Below, piece after piece: positions 6,412-8,501 of a stretch of DNA of 8,501 bases (position 1 is its first letter; each line of letters opens with the position of its first letter). Source of the DNA: Candidatus Uhrbacteria bacterium (lineage in GTDB: Bacteria; Patescibacteriota; Patescibacteriia; UBA9934; GWF2-40-263). The notes beneath the pieces are model-generated. The model was not told the origin of the DNA, ran no database searches, and was given only the letters and a program-made list of their open reading frames with translations. The position numbers and the translations under genes are program-made. The stretch is from NCBI GenBank assembly GCA_023246275.1, contig JAHFIS010000024.1, forward strand, positions 1 to 8,501, in the 5' to 3' direction.

Positions 6412-6440
6412 ATAATAACGGAATGGTTGGGATTGGTCAA
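6412..6440 (-). promoter_or_regulatory. Near-consensus sigma70 promoter for small ORF-rlmN
   Basis: On the minus strand TTGACC (6440-6435) is followed after 17 bases by TATTAT (6417-6412), five of six matches at each box. Predicted transcription start is near 6405, about 20 nt before the ATG at 6385. This is the strongest promoter visible in the window and drives the 41-aa ORF and rlmN, possibly reading on into the NadD-like gene. Confidence 0.78.
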
Positions 6441-6441
6441 G

Positions 6442-6447
6442 TATGAT
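6442..6447 (+). promoter_or_regulatory. Possible -10 box for the membrane protein-pepA operon
   Basis: TATGAT matches the -10 consensus at five of six positions and would start transcription near 6454, only about 7 nt before the ATG at 6461. I find no convincing -35 at 16-18 bases upstream. The site abuts the -35 box of the divergent promoter, so the two could exclude each other. Confidence 0.35.
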
Positions 6448-6460
6448 AGACTGATCCCGT

Positions 6461-6877
6461 ATGATTCCGCTCGATCCTACCACAATTCTGCTTGGATGCG
6501 CCATGATCCTGCTGACGGCATCGACCACTCTTTCCCTGCTCGTGCATAAGAATCCGCCGCTGGCGCGCGTCCTGTTCGGGACGGTTTCCGTCGCCCTTCT
6601 CGCCCTGCTCGGAGTCGTGGCCGTCGATCTGTTCGGAGCCGGGATTCAAACCGTCGTGACCGACCAGACGATGGTTCTTTCGGCCGTTGTCGCCACGCAC
6701 CGCCGCCTTCTCATCATGCTCCCGCTGCTCCTGACTGGCTCGTCGCTCGTAATCCTAGGCGTCTACCACGAGCGCATCGCGGAAAAGCACGCGCGCGACT
6801 ATCGAAACGCCGTCTCGTTCTCGACGGGAATCTCGCTCATCGCGACGATCCTGATCGCAATCGAGGCCATGATCTAG
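6461..6877 (+). CDS. Hypothetical four-helix membrane protein
   Basis: I do not recognise this 138-residue protein. It is strongly hydrophobic, with four likely membrane helices at about 7-28, 37-59, 83-103 and 117-137. A short extra-membrane stretch at 62-80 contains a TDQT sequence, and a charged loop at 102-115 (VYHERIAEKHARDYRN) lies between helices 3 and 4. There is no signal-peptide cleavage site, cysteine pair or catalytic motif that I can identify. It is first in a compact plus-strand run: the next gene starts after four bases and pepA follows that after seven. The ATG has no Shine-Dalgarno sequence, and the only promoter-like element is TATGAT just upstream, so the message may be nearly leaderless. 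The gene is probably real because its codon use matches neighbours, its hydrophobic pattern is coherent and its spacing is operon-like. Confidence 0.75.
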   Translation: MIPLDPTTILLGCAMILLTASTTLSLLVHKNPPLARVLFGTVSVALLALLGVVAVDLFGAGIQTVVTDQTMVLSAVVATHRRLLIMLPLLLTGSSLVILGVYHERIAEKHARDYRNAVSFSTGISLIATILIAIEAMI

Positions 6878-6881
6878 CCCT

Positions 6882-7190
6882 ATGCTCTCCTGGCTCACAT
6901 CCCGCATCCACGAGTCGCTTGCCGTCGCCGCGCTGCTTAGCGCCGCCGTGTCGCTCCAGGTCGCCTGGATCGCGAACCTCGTCTGGTTCCGCATGGCACG
7001 CGTCGACGCGCTCGGCTCGCTTTACCTGTTCGTCGCGACGGTCTACGCGATCGTATATGTCCTGACGGCCGCGTGGTGCCGCGGTCGCGACTGCTCGGAT
7101 TTTCGGGACAGGGCATACCATTTCTTTCTCGTCTCCATACTGATCTTCGCGGCGATGACGCTGCCGGTCGTGTACGGGTTCACTGTCTAA
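6882..7190 (+). CDS. Hypothetical three-helix membrane protein
   Basis: I do not recognise this 102-residue protein. Likely membrane helices lie at about 13-36, 44-66 and 79-99. Between helices 2 and 3 is a polar loop with two cysteines (AWCRGRDCSDFRDRAYH, C66 and C71), which could bind a metal or form a disulfide; that is speculation. The ATG follows the preceding stop by four bases, with no Shine-Dalgarno sequence, suggesting coupled translation. The TAA stop is seven bases before the pepA ATG. It may form a complex with the preceding four-helix protein, as small adjacent membrane proteins often do, but nothing in sequence proves it. Confidence 0.72.
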   Translation: MLSWLTSRIHESLAVAALLSAAVSLQVAWIANLVWFRMARVDALGSLYLFVATVYAIVYVLTAAWCRGRDCSDFRDRAYHFFLVSILIFAAMTLPVVYGFTV

Positions 7191-7197
7191 TCGCATT

Positions 7198-8501
7198 ATG
7201 AATATCAACGTTCGCAAAGGCAACCTCATCGACGAAAAGGCAGACCTGCTCGTTCTGAATCTGTTTGCCGGAGAAAAGCTCGGCGGCGCGGTCGCGGCGG
7301 TCAACGCGAAGCTCGACGGGCTCGTGGAGACGGTCGCGAAGGAAGACCAGTTCAAGGCCGCGCTCGGAACGACGCTTTCGATCCGGACGGGCGGGGCGAT
7401 TCCGGCGAAGCGCCTGCTGATCGTCGGGCTTGGAGACAAGAAGAAGTTTTCGGAAGAGACGGTCCGCGTCGCGGCGGCCGCGTCGCTGAACGCGGCGAAG
7501 GCGATTGGCGCGAGGACGGTCGTGTCCGTCCTGCACGGCGCGGGCGGCGGGGAATACGCGGCGCGGCTTTGCGGCAAGGCGATCGCCGAGGGCGTGCTGC
7601 TGGCGGATTACGAATATGGCCGGTACAAGAAGGAATCGGCCAAGAAGTCGCCGACGACCTTCGCGGTCGTGACAACGGACGGGAAGAAGGCCCGGTTCGC
7701 CGCGGAGGGCGCGAAGCTTGGCGAGACGTATGCCCGCGCGACGATTTTGGCGCGCAACCTCGTGAACACGCCTCCGTCGCACATGGTCCCCGCCGACCTC
7801 GTCGAGGCCGCGAAGGCCGTCGCGAAGGCGAGCCCGGGGATGAAGATCAAGGTGCTCAATCGCGCGCAGCTGGAGAAGATGGGCGCGGGCGGTTTGCTCG
7901 GCATCGCGAAGGGAAGCGAGCACGAGCCGTTCCTTGTCCACATGACCTATCGTCCGGCGACCGCGACGGCCAAGACGAAGTCCGTCGCCCTCGTCGGCAA
8001 AGCTGTGACGTTCGACTCGGGCGGCCTCTCCTTGAAGCCTGCGAACTCGATGGAGACGATGAAATGCGACATGGCCGGTGCGGCCGCGGTGATCGGGGCG
8101 TTTTCCGTGATCGCGGAGCTGGCGCCGAACGTCGAAGTCCACGGAATCTTCGGCGCGGTCGAGAACATGCCGTCGGGTACGGCCGTCCGCCCGGGAGACG
8201 TGCTCACGATCATGAACGGCAAGACGATGGAGATCAAGAACACCGACGCCGAGGGCCGCGTGACGCTCGCCGACACGCTCACCTACGCGGCGCGCCTCAA
8301 GCCGAACGCGATCATCGACCTGGCGACGCTCACGGGCGCCTGCGTCGTGGCGCTCGGCGAGGAGATCACCGGTCTGATGTCGAACGACGACGCGCTCGCG
8401 CTGAAGGTCGAGACCGCGGCCAAGTCCGCCGGCGAGCTGGTGTGGCGCATGCTGCTGCCGGAGGAATACAGGGAGCTGATCAAGACCGACATCGCGGACT
8501 A
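7198..8501 (+). CDS. pepA: Leucyl aminopeptidase, M17 family (PepA-like), 3' end outside window
   Basis: A cytoplasmic two-metal aminopeptidase that removes N-terminal residues from peptides. 434 codons are visible of the usual 480-500, so only the C-terminal end is missing. The N-terminal macro-like domain (about 1-165) is followed by the catalytic domain. Metal and catalytic residues align with E. coli PepA: K268 and D273 in VGKAVTFDSGG, K280 in LSLKP, D291 in MKCDMAGA, and D350, E352 and R354 in the M17 signature NTDAEGRVTLADTL. The one oddity is alanine at 269, where the family normally has glycine (VGKG). NTPPSHMVPADL near 190 and GLLGIAKGSEHEP are also typical. The ATG is seven bases after the upstream membrane-protein stop, again without a Shine-Dalgarno sequence. 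It is the last visible gene of the plus-strand run from 6461. Confidence 0.95.
   Translation, partial: MNINVRKGNLIDEKADLLVLNLFAGEKLGGAVAAVNAKLDGLVETVAKEDQFKAALGTTLSIRTGGAIPAKRLLIVGLGDKKKFSEETVRVAAAASLNAAKAIGARTVVSVLHGAGGGEYAARLCGKAIAEGVLLADYEYGRYKKESAKKSPTTFAVVTTDGKKARFAAEGAKLGETYARATILARNLVNTPPSHMVPADLVEAAKAVAKASPGMKIKVLNRAQLEKMGAGGLLGIAKGSEHEPFLVHMTYRPATATAKTKSVALVGKAVTFDSGGLSLKPANSMETMKCDMAGAAAVIGAFSVIAELAPNVEVHGIFGAVENMPSGTAVRPGDVLTIMNGKTMEIKNTDAEGRVTLADTLTYAARLKPNAIIDLATLTGACVVALGEEITGLMSNDDALALKVETAAKSAGELVWRMLLPEEYRELIKTDIAD

Noticed and set aside
6255..6440. 61-codon minus-strand frame overlapping the 41-aa basic ORF
   Set aside because: Its start lies upstream of the predicted transcription start near 6405 and its composition is frame-shadow-like; the 41-aa frame has better codon use and an exact 1-nt junction with rlmN.
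1..8501. Search for CRISPR repeats, insertion sequences, tRNAs, toxin-antitoxin or defence genes
   Set aside because: No direct repeat arrays, transposase motifs, cloverleaf-like elements or defence domains were seen by reading; the window appears to be housekeeping and transport genes.

Overview
The window is compact, GC-rich (about 60% by eye) bacterial chromosome with nine protein genes, two of them cut by the window edges. I see no mobile element, CRISPR array, tRNA, rRNA or defence locus. No gene-free stretch exceeds 80 bases. The set (glycerate 2-kinase, DUF475 membrane protein, SIMPL protein, RlmN-like radical-SAM enzyme, NadD-like nucleotidyltransferase, ABC exporter, M17 aminopeptidase, several orphan small proteins) would fit a GC-rich uncultured lineage such as a Patescibacteria/CPR member. 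That placement is a low-confidence inference from gene content. The NadD-like gene ends in TGA inside a terminator hairpin, so the window gives no sign of TGA recoding.

Layout. Bases 1-2639 (+): a tight tail-to-head run of glycerate 2-kinase (5' end missing), a DUF475/TerC-like membrane protein starting 1 nt after the kinase stop, and a membrane-anchored SIMPL-domain protein. Bases 2638-6440 (-), read right to left: a strong promoter, a 41-codon basic ORF coupled by 1 nt to an RlmN-like 23S rRNA/tRNA methyltransferase, then a NadD-like nucleotidyltransferase, then a type IV ABC exporter. The last two each have their own promoter and strong Shine-Dalgarno (SD) sequence, and terminators follow both. 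Bases 6461-8501 (+): two small orphan membrane proteins packed tightly ahead of an M17 leucyl aminopeptidase (3' end missing).

Expression signals are unusually readable. Three minus-strand promoters show TTGAC(A/C), a 17-bp spacer and a -10-like hexamer. Two of them are packed into neighbouring genes: one -10 contains the rlmN stop codon, and one -35 lies in the tail of the preceding gene's terminator. The only two genes with strong SD sequences are those starting with TTG or GTG. All the ATG-start genes whose upstream region is visible lack a recognisable SD. The genes are mostly housekeeping. The least explained parts are the 41-aa basic protein ahead of rlmN and the two membrane proteins ahead of pepA. 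I found no convincing new multi-gene system.
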